DNA from: Streptomyces sp. SirexAA-E | Lineage (GTDB): Bacteria; Actinomycetota; Actinomycetes; Streptomycetales; Streptomycetaceae | Length of the DNA: 64,000 bases | Direction of reading: 5' to 3' | Assembly: GCF_000177195.2 (NCBI RefSeq) | Contig: NC_015953.1 | Span: 3,658,001 to 3,722,000 of the forward strand | Shown: positions 8,449-16,662 of the stretch, one piece after another | Layout: each line of letters begins with the position of its first letter | Position numbering within the stretch: the first letter of the stretch is position 1 | Program-made: the position numbers and the translations under genes | Notes under the pieces: model-generated | The model's database searches: none | The model's input: only the letters and a program-made list of their open reading frames with translations | Told to the model about the DNA's origin: nothing

Positions 8449-9186
8449 TCAGCGCAGCTCCGCCGGCTTCGTGCGGTCCTGGTCGACCTTCTCCGTACGG
8501 ACCAGCTCGCCCCAGACGATGTAGCGGTACTTGGACGTGTAGACCGGGGTGCACGTGGTCAGCGTGATGTACCGGCCGGGCTTCTTCACCCCGGACTCCT
8601 TCGGCACCGGGGCGATCACGTCGACGTTGTACTTCGACGTCTCCGGGAGCTCCGCGTAGACCTTGTAGATGTACCAGGTGTCCTTGGTCTCGAAGACGAT
8701 CGCGTCGCCCTTCTTGACCTTGTCGATGTTGTGGAACCTGGCGCCGTGTCCGTCCCGGTGCGCGGCGAGCGTGAAGTTACCCTTCTCGTCCGCGGGCAGG
8801 GCCGATTTCACCGGGTCCGTGTAGTAGCCGGCGATGCCGTTGTTGAGGGTCTCGGTGTCGGTGCCCTTCTTGACCAGCACCTCACCGTTCTCCATGGCGG
8901 GTACGTGCAGGAAGCCGATGCCGTCCTTGGTGTCCAGCTCGCCGGGGCCCCGGCCGTCGGCCCAGTGGTCGCGGACGGTGTCGCCCTGCTTGCCGGCCTC
9001 CCGGTCGGCGAGCACGTTGGTCCACCACAGCGAGTAGGCGACGAAGAGCCCGAGCAGCACGCCCGCGGTGATCAGCAGCTCGCCGAAGACGCTCACCACC
9101 GCCGCGACGGGATGGCGGCGGCCTCCACCGCGCACCGGGGGCGCCGATACGTCGGCACGCTCTTCCTGCTCGGTCCTCGCTGCCAC
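8449..9186 (-). CDS. srtE2: Class E sortase (SrtE2-like)
   Basis: A 245-residue sortase with one N-terminal signal-anchor segment (about 28-52) and a catalytic beta-barrel. The triad is visible: His in LAAHRDGHG, Cys212 in TLTTCTP, and Arg221 in SKYRYIVWG. Class E sortases recognise LAxTG-type signals and anchor chaplins ChpA-C in S. coelicolor, where two such genes also lie next to pknB. The symbol follows that order and is inferred. It begins 36 bp after the upstream sortase gene, in one operon with pabA. The +/- convergent space with the gene ending at 8415 is only 33 bp. Confidence 0.9.
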   Translation of the reverse strand: MAARTEQEERADVSAPPVRGGGRRHPVAAVVSVFGELLITAGVLLGLFVAYSLWWTNVLADREAGKQGDTVRDHWADGRGPGELDTKDGIGFLHVPAMENGEVLVKKGTDTETLNNGIAGYYTDPVKSALPADEKGNFTLAAHRDGHGARFHNIDKVKKGDAIVFETKDTWYIYKVYAELPETSKYNVDVIAPVPKESGVKKPGRYITLTTCTPVYTSKYRYIVWGELVRTEKVDQDRTKPAELR

Positions 9187-9222
9187 CGCACCCGCCCCTG
9201 TCGTGATGTCGCCCAGCCTGCC

Positions 9223-10620
9223 TCAGCCGACGAGCGCGTCGGGCTTCCCCTTGCTGCGCGGCCGTTCGTCGACCATCTTGCCCCACACGATCATTCGGTA
9301 CGTACTCGTGAATTCAGGCGTACACGTCGTCAGCGTGATGTACCTGCCCGGACCGGTGAAGCCGGAACCTTGCGGCACTTCGTCGATCACCGAGACGTTG
9401 GACGGTGACGTCTGGGGGAGGATGCTGGTCATCTCGTACGTGTAGTACGCGTCCTGGGTCTCGACCACGATCGGGTCCCCGGGCTTCAGCTTGTTGATGT
9501 AGCGGAACGGCTCGCCGTGGGTGTTGCGGTGGCCCGCCACCGCGAAGTTGCCCTGCTTCGCGGACGGCATCGCGGTCTTCAGCGTGCCCTCGGCGTAGTG
9601 CCCGACCATCCCGCGGTCGAGGACCTTCTCCTTGCTGATGCCCTCGGCGATCGGCGCGACGACGTCCAGCTTCGGGATGTGCATGATGGCGAAGCCCTGG
9701 CCGGGCTCGAAGGCGCCCGGCGTGCGCGACCCGTTGGCCCACTGGTCCTGGATCTTGTGGGTCTCGCGCCCGGCGATCTGGTCGGCGCGGACGTTGGTCC
9801 ACCACAGCTGGTAGGTGACGAAGAGGAGCATCAGGACGCCGAAGGTGATGAACACCTCTCCCACGACCCGGCTGGCCACGACGGCCGGACTGTCCTTGGC
9901 GGCGCGGGCCGCCCGTCTGGCCTCCAGACGTGACATCGGCGCCGCCGGCTTCCCGGCGGACGTGTCCGCCGCGGGGCGGGGCTCCGGACGCCGCCGTCCG
10001 CGCCCCTTCGCCGCCCGTCTGCGCTCGGCCCGCCCGCCGGTCGGCGCAAATTCAGACGTCGGGGCAGCGCCGTCGGACACGGTGCCGTCGACGTCGTCCG
10101 CCTGCCGTGGCTCCGCGACCGGCAGGACGGCGGTCTCGTCAGGGACGACCGGGCCGCGGTGCACGCGCGTCGTGCCCGGCTCGGCGGCGGGCTGCTCGGC
10201 ACCCCGCGGAGCGCGGGGCGGCCGCACCCCCTGCGGAGCCCCTGGACCACGCACGGCCTGAGGGGTCTCGGACGCCCGAGGGGCCTGCGAGACGACTTGA
10301 GGGGCTTGAGGGGCCTGAGGGGCGTCCTGGGAGCCGTACCAGTCCCGTCGGTAGCCCTCGGGGTCGTACCACTCGCCCGGGGTCTCCACGGGCTGCTGGG
10401 CGCCCTGCTGGGCCGCCGAAGGCGCGCCCCGGCCGCCCTCACCACCGCTCGGAGCCGTCTCCGCCCGGAACCACGGCGAGGTGTGCTGCCCCGGCAGCGG
10501 ATCGTTCAGCGGGTCCGCGAGCTGGTCCACCGCCGCCTCGAACGTGCCGTCGGCCGCGTACGCACCCCGCACGTACGGGCCGTCGGGGCCGTCGTCGTGC
10601 TCGGGGCCTGGTGGGGTCAC
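9223..10620 (-). CDS. srtE1: Class E sortase with a long disordered N-terminus (SrtE1-like)
   Basis: A 465-residue sortase. The first about 250 residues are Pro/Ala/Gln/Gly-rich and contain short PQAP-type repeats, followed by a basic stretch, a membrane segment (about 265-285) and the sortase barrel with His in VAGHRNTHG, Cys433 in TLTTCTP and Arg442 in STYRMIVWG. The cytoplasmic extension is the obvious difference from its neighbour and may be an interaction or regulatory region. GTG 10620 is chosen because it overlaps the pabA stop (GTGA, 10617-10620); the frame stays open 66 nt further upstream but only within pabA. It probably attaches LAxTG-type surface proteins such as chaplins. Confidence 0.9.
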   Translation of the reverse strand: MTPPGPEHDDGPDGPYVRGAYAADGTFEAAVDQLADPLNDPLPGQHTSPWFRAETAPSGGEGGRGAPSAAQQGAQQPVETPGEWYDPEGYRRDWYGSQDAPQAPQAPQVVSQAPRASETPQAVRGPGAPQGVRPPRAPRGAEQPAAEPGTTRVHRGPVVPDETAVLPVAEPRQADDVDGTVSDGAAPTSEFAPTGGRAERRRAAKGRGRRRPEPRPAADTSAGKPAAPMSRLEARRAARAAKDSPAVVASRVVGEVFITFGVLMLLFVTYQLWWTNVRADQIAGRETHKIQDQWANGSRTPGAFEPGQGFAIMHIPKLDVVAPIAEGISKEKVLDRGMVGHYAEGTLKTAMPSAKQGNFAVAGHRNTHGEPFRYINKLKPGDPIVVETQDAYYTYEMTSILPQTSPSNVSVIDEVPQGSGFTGPGRYITLTTCTPEFTSTYRMIVWGKMVDERPRSKGKPDALVG

Positions 10621-11255
10621 GCGGCGGCCTTGCCCACCACCGGGGCGAGTCCCGCCGACCTGGCGACGGCCCCGGAGTCCCCGCACCGCTGAAGCCAGTT
10701 GGCCAGCATCAGGTGCCCGTGCTCCGTGAGCACCGACTCCGGGTGGAACTGCACACCCTCCACCGCCAGTTCACGGTGGCGCAGGCCCATGATGATGCCG
10801 TCCTCCGTACGCGCCGTGACCTCCAGCGCATCGGGCACGGTCGCCGGTTCGGCGGCCAGCGAGTGGTAGCGCGTCGCCGTGAACGGCGAGGGCAGCCCGG
10901 CGAACACGCCCTGGCCCTCGTGGAACACGGGGGAGGTCTTGCCGTGCAGCAGTTCCGGCGCCCGGTCCACCACACCCCCGTACGCCACGGCCATCGACTG
11001 CATGCCCAGGCAGACCCCGAAGACCGGGACGCCGACGGCCGCGCAGTGGTGCACCATCTCGATGCAGACACCCGCCTGCTCCGGGGTGCCGGGGCCCGGC
11101 GAGAGCAGGACCCCGTCGAACCCGTCCTCGGCGTGCGCGGTGGTCACCTCGTCGTTGCGCACCACCTCGCACTCGGCGCCGAGCTGGTAGAGGTACTGGA
11201 CGAGGTTGAAGACGAAGCTGTCGTAGTTGTCCACGACGAGAACGCGTGTGCTCAC
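10617..11255 (-). CDS. pabA: Aminodeoxychorismate/anthranilate synthase component II (glutamine amidotransferase)
   Basis: A 212-residue class I glutamine amidotransferase that would supply ammonia for p-aminobenzoate (folate) or anthranilate synthesis. The start motif VVDNYDSFVFNLVQYL, the oxyanion motif SPGPGTP, the nucleophile in VCLGMQ and the FHPES catalytic His are all present. GTG 11255 overlaps the preceding small gene by 4 bp, and its own stop overlaps the sortase start by 4 bp, so three genes are translationally chained. No synthase component I is in the window, so it must pair in trans. Folate versus tryptophan use cannot be decided from sequence. Confidence 0.9.
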   Translation of the reverse strand: MSTRVLVVDNYDSFVFNLVQYLYQLGAECEVVRNDEVTTAHAEDGFDGVLLSPGPGTPEQAGVCIEMVHHCAAVGVPVFGVCLGMQSMAVAYGGVVDRAPELLHGKTSPVFHEGQGVFAGLPSPFTATRYHSLAAEPATVPDALEVTARTEDGIIMGLRHRELAVEGVQFHPESVLTEHGHLMLANWLQRCGDSGAVARSAGLAPVVGKAAA

Positions 11256-11440
11256 CGGCCGGTCCCCGCTCCTTGGGCGCCCTGGCCGTCCACCGTCACG
11301 TCGCCGAACGGGAGCAGCGGCTCCGCCCAGGGGAAGACGTACTGGAACAGCGCGTAGACGGCCGCCAGGACCAGGACGAGTGAGATCAGACCCCGAACCC
11401 ACACGTTGCCCGGCAGATGCCGCCAGATCCAGCCGTACAT
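11252..11440 (-). CDS. Small membrane protein of unknown function
   Basis: A 62-residue protein with a basic, Trp-containing N-terminus (MYGWIWRHLPG) and one hydrophobic segment (about residues 18-38), followed by a short polar tail. Its stop overlaps the pabA start (11252-11255). The coupled arrangement small membrane gene-pabA-sortase-sortase suggests it is made in stoichiometry with the sortase operon and could assist membrane placement, but this is inference. I recognise no family. Confidence 0.7.
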   Translation of the reverse strand: MYGWIWRHLPGNVWVRGLISLVLVLAAVYALFQYVFPWAEPLLPFGDVTVDGQGAQGAGTGR

Positions 11441-11507
11441 GCTGTCCCCTCCATTCGGTACGGCACCAGACTAAACGGCGGGGGTGCGGGAGCGGGACGG
11501 ATACGGG

Positions 11508-12275
11508 CTACTCCACCGGCTGTGCGTAATGGAGGTCCACCGTGCCGGAGTAGCCGGGGAGCGTCGCCTTGTCCTTCTCCTCGACCTTCCAGCCCAGCCC
11601 GTACGCCTTGACGTACAGCTGGTAGTTCTGGATCGCCGCCGAGTCGTCGAGGGCCTTGCGGAGCGCGGCCCGGTCGCCGACGGCCGCGATCCGGTACGGC
11701 GGGGAGTAGACCCGGCCTTGCAGGATCAGCGTGTTGCCGACGCAGCGCACCGCGCTGGTGGAGATCAGCCGCTGGTCCATCACCTGGACGCCGCGGGCCC
11801 CGCCCTCCCAGAGCGCGTTGACGACGGCCTGCAGGTCCTGCTGGTGGATGACCAGGTCGTTCGGCTGCGGTTCGGGGTAGCCGGGGTTGGCGGTGGCGTC
11901 CGGCGGGGCGTCGTCCAGGGTGACGGTCAGGGCCTCGCCGGTGAGCTTCGTGGTGCCCGCCGACTTCTCCAGGGCGTCCAGCTTCGCGTCCTCGGCCCGG
12001 GTGCTCCGGTCGTCGCGCCGGGCCAGGGCGTCGATGTCCGCGCGCACGGCGGCGGTCGACCGGTCCAGCTCGGCGTTGTTCTCGCTGCGCTGCTGAATGA
12101 GGTCGGAGAGCTTCAGCAGGGACGAGTCGGTGCGGATATCGGTGCCCTTGGCCGTGTTCGCGCTGGTGACGAAGATCAGCCCGGCAAGGGCGAAAACGGC
12201 AGCCGTGAGCGTTTGGACCGGCCACCGGGACCCGCGCCGGACCGGACCTTGGGGGGAGTCGGCAGAATTGCTCAA
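11508..12275 (-). CDS. DUF881-family membrane-anchored protein
   Basis: A 255-residue protein with an N-terminal membrane segment (about residues 20-38), a coiled-coil-like region (about 55-105) and the DUF881 domain, recognisable by the LVIHQQDLQAVVNALWEGGA stretch and the AVRCVGNTLILQG and YQLYVKAYGL strands. DUF881 proteins are extracytoplasmic, found in Gram-positives beside division genes; here crgA is divergent 136 bp away. The molecular role is unknown, with a link to division or wall assembly inferred from location. The shared 12276-12411 space should hold both promoters. Confidence 0.85.
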   Translation of the reverse strand: MSNSADSPQGPVRRGSRWPVQTLTAAVFALAGLIFVTSANTAKGTDIRTDSSLLKLSDLIQQRSENNAELDRSTAAVRADIDALARRDDRSTRAEDAKLDALEKSAGTTKLTGEALTVTLDDAPPDATANPGYPEPQPNDLVIHQQDLQAVVNALWEGGARGVQVMDQRLISTSAVRCVGNTLILQGRVYSPPYRIAAVGDRAALRKALDDSAAIQNYQLYVKAYGLGWKVEEKDKATLPGYSGTVDLHYAQPVE

Positions 12276-12411
12276 CGTACCCTTATCTCCTTAGGCGCCA
12301 CGGAAGCACTACGCTAACGGACGCCCCGGGGAGGCAGCATTCCCCCTCGCGCCCCGGCGCCAGCCACAGATCCCTGCGCGGTCACGCAGCGCATCGACAG
12401 GAGAGTCCCTC

Positions 12412-12666
12412 GTGCCGAAGTCACGTATCCGCAAGAAGGCAGACTTCACGCCGCCCCCGGCGAAGCAGTCCACCAACATAAAGCTGACCAACCGCAGTTG
12501 GGTGGCGCCGGTGATGCTGGCGCTCTTCCTGATCGGTCTGGCCTGGATCGTGCTCTTCTACGTGACCGAGGGCGACATGCCGCTCAGCGCGCTGGGCAAC
12601 TGGAACATCGTCGTAGGCTTCGGCTTCATCGCCGGCGGCTTCGGCGTCTCCACGCAGTGGAAGTAG
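12412..12666 (+). CDS. crgA: Cell-division regulator CrgA
   Basis: An 84-residue protein, normal length for CrgA, with the diagnostic [15 protein letters not shown] start and two membrane segments (about 30-52 and 61-80) ending in QWK. CrgA (WhiP) is an actinobacterial membrane protein that coordinates FtsZ, FtsQ and PBPs, and in Streptomyces prevents premature septation in aerial hyphae. GTG start with AGGAGAG 6 nt upstream. It diverges from the DUF881 gene and is followed by an unusual DnaA-box-bearing palindrome. Confidence 0.95.
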   Translation: MPKSRIRKKADFTPPPAKQSTNIKLTNRSWVAPVMLALFLIGLAWIVLFYVTEGDMPLSALGNWNIVVGFGFIAGGFGVSTQWK

Positions 12667-12691
12667 CCCGGATCCCGGCCTTCCCCTGAAG

Positions 12692-12749
12692 TTACCCACA
12701 GAGTTATCCACAGACGGGGGAAAAGGTCAGACGATCTGTGGATAACTCT
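12692..12749. promoter_or_regulatory. Palindrome built from two TTATCCACA DnaA-type boxes downstream of crgA
   Basis: A perfect 15-bp inverted repeat (12700-12714 with 12735-12749, 20-nt spacer) carries TTATCCACA in each arm, the E. coli consensus DnaA box and one base from the Streptomyces consensus. A third weaker box, TTACCCACA, lies at 12692-12700. The structure could act as a crgA terminator, a DnaA-binding site, or both. DnaA binding is inferred. Confidence 0.55.
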
Positions 12750-12810
12750 CCCTCGTGTTGACGCCGGTGTGACCGTACTCCGTGCACGCTTCCGCATCCG
12801 GGGCCGGTAC

Positions 12811-12854
12811 GCCCCTTGTCCTGCCTGATAGAACCCGGCTCAGCGACAAGGGGC
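12811..12854. terminator. Hairpin between convergent crgA and rhomboid genes
   Basis: A perfect 10-bp stem (12811-12820 with 12845-12854) with a 24-nt loop between two convergent genes. It may terminate transcription from either side. No T-tract is visible. Confidence 0.45.
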
Positions 12855-12894
12855 ACACCTGTTCCCCACGTCATACACAAGATCCGGCACGCTC

Positions 12895-12903
12895 TGTGGA
12901 CAA
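12895..12903 (-). promoter_or_regulatory. Perfect DnaA box outside oriC
   Basis: TGTGGACAA, the exact complement of the Streptomyces consensus TTGTCCACA, in the intergenic region between crgA and the rhomboid gene and about 150 bp from the TTATCCACA palindrome. Confidence 0.5.
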
Positions 12904-12930
12904 CTATGATCACCGAGCAACCGATTCCGC

Positions 12931-13830
12931 TCAGACAAGGACTGCGGTGCGCACGAGGACGGTCACCACGACCGTCATCAGCACCAGTGCGCAGGTGCCG
13001 AACTGTACGAGGCCCCGGTGCGCCCGGGGCGCGTGCACCATGGCGATCGCCATCACGACACCGGCGACCAGGCCGCCCAGGTGGGCCTGCCAGGCGATCG
13101 ATCCCCAGGGGTTGAAGGTGAAGATCAGGTTCACCACGAGCAGCGCGATCACCGGCCGCATGTCGTAGTTCATCCGGCGCATGAGGACGGCCGTGGCGCC
13201 CAGCAGCCCGAAGACCGCGCCGGAGGCACCGAGCGAACCCTGCGCGGGGTCGGAGACCGCGTAGGTGAGCGCACTGCCCGCGAGGCCGGAGAGCAGGTAG
13301 AGCGCGAGATAGCGCACCCGTCCCAGGGCGGCTTCGAGCGGCCCGCCCAGCCACCACAGCCCCAGCATGTTGAACGCGATGTGCCACACCTCCTGGTGCA
13401 GGAACATCGACGTGAACAGGCGGTACCACTGCCCCTCGGCCACCCCCTCGATCCCGGCCGACGGATCGCCGAGGTAGGCCCGGCCGAACAGCAGCAGTTC
13501 GTCGAGCAGGGAGTCGTCGACCGACACGGCGATGAAGACCGCGAGGTTGAGGACGAGCAGGATCTTGGTGATCAGACGCGGGTCGGCGGCGACGCTCCCG
13601 CCCGCCAGGGTGCGGGGTCTGCTCGCGGCCGGGTGGTGCCCGGTGCCGGAACCCTCACGGACGCACTCCGGGCACTGGAAGCCGACCGAGGCGTCGATCA
13701 TGCACTCCGTACAGATCGGCCGCTCGCACCGGACGCAACGGATGCCCGTCTCCCTGTCCGGATGCCGGTAGCAGGTGAGCGGCCCGCCCGCCGCCGCGGA
13801 CCCGTCCTGGTCGTCAGGCTGCTGCTCCAT
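12931..13830 (-). CDS. Rhomboid-family intramembrane serine protease with N-terminal zinc finger
   Basis: A 299-residue protein. Residues about 20-56 carry a B-box-like zinc finger (paired Cys in CYRH, RCVRC, ICTEC and CPEC). Six or seven membrane segments follow, with the catalytic dyad Ser203 in GASGAVFG and His250 in AWQAHLGG, and the HIAFNMLGLWWLG segment typical of rhomboids. It should cleave membrane segments of client proteins; substrates are unknown. The zinc-finger/rhomboid fusion is common in actinobacteria near crgA and the cyclophilin gene. ATG 13830 is used. Confidence 0.9.
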   Translation of the reverse strand: MEQQPDDQDGSAAAGGPLTCYRHPDRETGIRCVRCERPICTECMIDASVGFQCPECVREGSGTGHHPAASRPRTLAGGSVAADPRLITKILLVLNLAVFIAVSVDDSLLDELLLFGRAYLGDPSAGIEGVAEGQWYRLFTSMFLHQEVWHIAFNMLGLWWLGGPLEAALGRVRYLALYLLSGLAGSALTYAVSDPAQGSLGASGAVFGLLGATAVLMRRMNYDMRPVIALLVVNLIFTFNPWGSIAWQAHLGGLVAGVVMAIAMVHAPRAHRGLVQFGTCALVLMTVVVTVLVRTAVLV

Positions 13831-13943
13831 CGGTCACGGCCCCTTCGGTCCTCGTCCCGGCGCTCACCTGGGCAGGCGGCAGACATGCGACCGCCCCGCT
13901 CGCCCGTTGTGTAGCAGTACGGACGAACAGGGCGATTGGTTCC

Positions 13944-14019
13944 CGAACCGACCGACCGGCTGACCGACCGACCTCCCGGCCGAACCGACCGACCGAACCG
14001 ACCGGCGGCCCGGGCCGCC
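13944..14019. repeat. ACCG-rich direct repeats ending in a 16-nt palindrome
   Basis: From 13944 to about 14005 the sequence is built of GACC/GAACC units (repeated GAACCGACCGACC-type blocks, two copies separated by 37 nt). It ends in a perfect 16-nt self-complementary GC palindrome (14004-14019) that abuts the cyclophilin stop codon and probably terminates that gene. Confidence 0.6.
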
Positions 14020-14547
14020 TCAGTGGGTCTCGATGACGACCGACTCCAGCACGACGTCCCGCAGCGGACGCTGGGTGCGCGGATTGGTCGGTACCGCCGA
14101 GATGGCGTCGACGACCCTCCGGGAGGTCTCCGTGTCCACCTCACCGAAAATGGTGTGCTTGCCGGTCAGCCAGGCCGTCGGCGACACGGTCACGAAGAAC
14201 TGCGAGCCGTTGGTGCCCGGGCCCGCGTTAGCCATCGCGAGCAGGTACGGCTGGGTGAAGGCGAGGTCCGGATGGAACTCGTCGGCGAACTCGTACCCGG
14301 GACCGCCCGTGCCGTTCCCCAGTGGGTCGCCGCCCTGGATCATGAAATTGCCGATCACACGGTGGAAGACGGTGCCGTCGTAGAGCCGGTCCGTGGACTT
14401 CGTCCCCGTCGCCGGGTCGGTCCACTCGCGCCCCCCGGTGGCGAGCTCGACGAAGTTCCTGACCGTCCTGGGCGCGTGGTTCGGCAGGAGCCGGATCGCG
14501 ATGTCTCCCTGGCTGGTCCTCAAAGTGGCGTAAAGCTGCTCGGCCAC
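14020..14547 (-). CDS. ppiA: Peptidyl-prolyl cis-trans isomerase, cyclophilin type
   Basis: A 175-residue cytosolic cyclophilin. The active-site features are present: FHRVIGNFMIQGGDP (Arg, Phe and Gln of the site), a MANAGPGTNGSQFFV strand and a HTIFGEV strand. It catalyses proline isomerisation during folding. GTG 14547 is chosen because GGAAGG lies 6 nt upstream and homology begins with EQLYATLRTSQGDI; an earlier open stretch to 14733 has no homology. It is followed by a palindrome that likely terminates it. Confidence 0.93.
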   Translation of the reverse strand: MAEQLYATLRTSQGDIAIRLLPNHAPRTVRNFVELATGGREWTDPATGTKSTDRLYDGTVFHRVIGNFMIQGGDPLGNGTGGPGYEFADEFHPDLAFTQPYLLAMANAGPGTNGSQFFVTVSPTAWLTGKHTIFGEVDTETSRRVVDAISAVPTNPRTQRPLRDVVLESVVIETH

Positions 14548-14894
14548 GGTCCGCCTTCCGTACGTCTGCGCTGAGGAGCTCCGATCCTCGCACGGGGCGC
14601 CCCCCGCACGGCCCGGCCGACGGGGCGCTCGGGCGTCGCTCACCCTGTCATCCGTCCTTCCCCACCTTTCCTCCACTTTCCACGGAACACGTGCGGCCAA
14701 GTGCGCGCCGGGGCGGGGCACACCGGCACACACCGTGGCATGGTCGTCGGAACACTCCCCTTATGCCCTTTTGATGGAGTGTGTCGCTCTTGACCCGGAT
14801 GCCCGTCCCATCTGGCGCCGAAGGCCTTGGCGGGCATGATTTCGAATTGGGTGGATAGGCGGAGTACCTACCCGCCACCAAGGAGGAGGATCAC
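14548..14894. other. Divergent intergenic region between ppiA and the DUF5324 gene
   Basis: This 347-bp region should hold both divergent promoters. I see two modest inverted repeats, 14752-14758 with 14776-14782 and 14799-14805 with 14831-14837, and a TTGACC at 14790-14795 without a convincing -10. No ORF, repeat or RNA gene is supported. Confidence 0.4.
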
Positions 14895-15620
14895 GTGACC
14901 CGCATCGACAGCGTGCGCGCCGCAACCTACTCGGCGAAGGACAGCGCGCAGCACGCCGCGGAAGTGGTGGCGCCCTACGCCGACACGGCCAAGGAACAGG
15001 CCGCGCACTACGCACACGAGGCCCGCGCACGGCTCGCGCCCAAGGTGTCGAAGGCCGCGTCGCAGGCTCGTGGCCAGTACGACGCCTACCTCGCCCCACG
15101 TATCGAGCAGGCGTTGACCCATGTGCCGCCGAAGGTCGACGACGCGGCGCAGCGCGCCGCGGTACGGACGCGCCGAGCGGCCCGGAGCGCCGCCGAGTAC
15201 GCCGTGCCGCGGGTGGAGTCCGCGGTGGCCGCGAGCCGGCCCATGGCCGAGGAGGCGACCGCCCGGAGCGCCGCCGCGCTGGCCGCGCTGCGTGGCCAGG
15301 TGACGGCCAAGGAGGTCCAGAAGCTCGTACGCAAGCACGAGCGTCGGGCCAAGTGCGGCCGGTTCGCCAAGGGCGTCCTCGTGCTCGGCGCACTGGCGGG
15401 CGGCGCGTTCGCCGCCTGGAAGTGGTGGGACAAGCAGGCCAACCCCGACTGGCTGGTGGAACCGCCCGCCCCCACCGAGGTGTCCGACGACCGCGCGCCG
15501 CTGTCCTCCGTGGACGGCAGCGGGACGACGGTGTTCGACCCGGAGGTCAGGACCGAGCAGGACGAGGCCGGCATCGGTGAGATCCGCTCGGAGGACGGCG
15601 AGCGGGGCGAGCGCCCCTGA
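14895..15620 (+). CDS. DUF5324-family membrane protein
   Basis: A 241-residue protein, strongly helical: Ala/Arg/Glu-rich heptad-like sequence over about residues 1-155 (apolipoprotein- or tail-fibre-like amphipathic helices), one membrane segment (about 158-178), then an acidic tail. The DUF5324 family is restricted to Streptomyces-like actinobacteria and its role is unknown. The start is well defined by AGGAGGAGGA 4-9 nt before GTG 14895. A very strong terminator follows, so it is monocistronic. Confidence 0.85.
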   Translation: MTRIDSVRAATYSAKDSAQHAAEVVAPYADTAKEQAAHYAHEARARLAPKVSKAASQARGQYDAYLAPRIEQALTHVPPKVDDAAQRAAVRTRRAARSAAEYAVPRVESAVAASRPMAEEATARSAAALAALRGQVTAKEVQKLVRKHERRAKCGRFAKGVLVLGALAGGAFAAWKWWDKQANPDWLVEPPAPTEVSDDRAPLSSVDGSGTTVFDPEVRTEQDEAGIGEIRSEDGERGERP

Positions 15621-15642
15621 GCGGCGAAACGGCCCGGGACGC

Positions 15643-15690
15643 ACGAGAGGGGCGTCGGAAGGACAACCGTCCTTCCGACGCCCCTCTCGT
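15643..15690 (+). terminator. Strong hairpin after the DUF5324 gene
   Basis: A perfect 22-bp stem (15643-15664 with 15669-15690) with a 4-nt loop, 22 nt after the stop. One of the longest uninterrupted stems in the window. Confidence 0.9.
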
Positions 15691-15722
15691 CGTGCCACTG
15701 CCCATGAACGAAGCCATGGAAG

Positions 15723-15759
15723 AAGCCCCCTGACCGCGTTCTTGCCGGTCAGGGGGCTT
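15723..15759 (-). terminator. Terminator of tRNA-Ala
   Basis: A perfect 14-bp stem (15723-15736 with 15746-15759) immediately 3' of the minus-strand tRNA-Ala gene. Confidence 0.85.
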
Positions 15760-15765
15760 TCGATG

Positions 15766-15838
15766 TGGAGCCTAGGAGATTCGAACTCCTGACATCTGCC
15801 TTGCAAAGGCAGCGCTCTACCAACTGAGCTAAGGCCCC
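15766..15838 (-). tRNA. tRNA-Ala(UGC)
   Basis: A 73-nt cloverleaf on the minus strand starting GGGGCCTTAGCTC and ending with discriminator A. The acceptor stem is 7 bp (one G-U), the anticodon loop is TTTGCAA with anticodon TGC, and the T-arm has GTTCGAATC-type sequence. CCA is not encoded. A TACTCT hexamer on the minus strand at 15892-15897 could be its -10 element. Confidence 0.97.
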
Positions 15839-16010
15839 GGGAAGGGATGGCGGCGCCGGACACCTGCGTGCCACGACGTCCGTCGCAGGACAGAGTACCG
15901 GTTCACCCCCCGGATCCTGCAAAAGGATTGGGGCTCCCGGTCCACAACCACTCTCCGTAAGATGCACGACGAGGTTCGCAGCAGCGAAGCCGCAGCGATG
16001 GGGAGACGCA

Positions 16011-16559
16011 ATGGACGCAGCGCAGCAAGAGGCGACGGCTAGAGCCCGGGAGCTCCAGCGCAGCTGGTACGGAGAGCCGCTGGGGGCGCTCTTCCGCAGG
16101 CTGATCGACGACCTCGGGCTCAACCAGGCGCGGCTCGCCGCGGTACTGGGGCTGTCCGCTCCGATGCTCTCCCAGTTGATGAGCGGCCAGCGGGCCAAGA
16201 TCGGCAACCCCGCGGTCGTCCAGCGTGTCCAGGCCCTTCAGGAACTCGCCGGTCAGGTGGCCGACGGCAGCGTCAGCGCGGGAGAGGCCACCGACCGTAT
16301 GGAGGAGATCAAGAAGTCCCAGGGCGGTTCGGTCCTCACCGGCACCGGCCAGACCACCACGAGCGGCGGGGCGCCCACGGTCCGGCGCGTGGTCCGCGAG
16401 ATCCAGTCCCTGCTCCGGTCGGTCGCCGCCGCGGGCGACATCATCGACGCCGCGGACTCCCTCGCCCCGACCCACCCGGAACTGGCAGAGTTCCTCCGGG
16501 TGTACGGAGCGGGGCGCACCGCCGACGCGGTCGCGCACTACGAAGGCCACCAGAGCTGA
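16011..16559 (+). CDS. Helix-turn-helix DNA-binding protein
   Basis: A 182-residue soluble protein. An XRE-like helix-turn-helix occupies about residues 36-66 (LNQARLAAVLGLSAPMLSQL, ending in MSGQRAKIGNP), followed by a second helical region (about 120-175) ending in a Tyr/Gly-rich turn. The ATG at 16011 follows GGGGAG by 5 nt. It sits 103 bp upstream of, and co-oriented with, a Ser/Thr kinase gene, so the kinase may act on it or be controlled by it; that is inference. The order tRNA-Ala/HTH/kinase is conserved near oriC in streptomycetes to my knowledge. Confidence 0.8.
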   Translation: MDAAQQEATARARELQRSWYGEPLGALFRRLIDDLGLNQARLAAVLGLSAPMLSQLMSGQRAKIGNPAVVQRVQALQELAGQVADGSVSAGEATDRMEEIKKSQGGSVLTGTGQTTTSGGAPTVRRVVREIQSLLRSVAAAGDIIDAADSLAPTHPELAEFLRVYGAGRTADAVAHYEGHQS

Positions 16560-16662
16560 GAAGCCCTGGGGCCACGGGGGCGGGGGCCTGGACGACAGGG
16601 CCCCTCGTGTCCCGGGGGCCGGGCAACGAGCCGGAACTTGGACGGGGAGCGGGCACAGCACA

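Noticed and set aside
12782..13168. Short plus-strand frames over the crgA-rhomboid gap and the rhomboid 3' end.
   Set aside because: They run into the antisense strand of the rhomboid gene and lack initiation signals.
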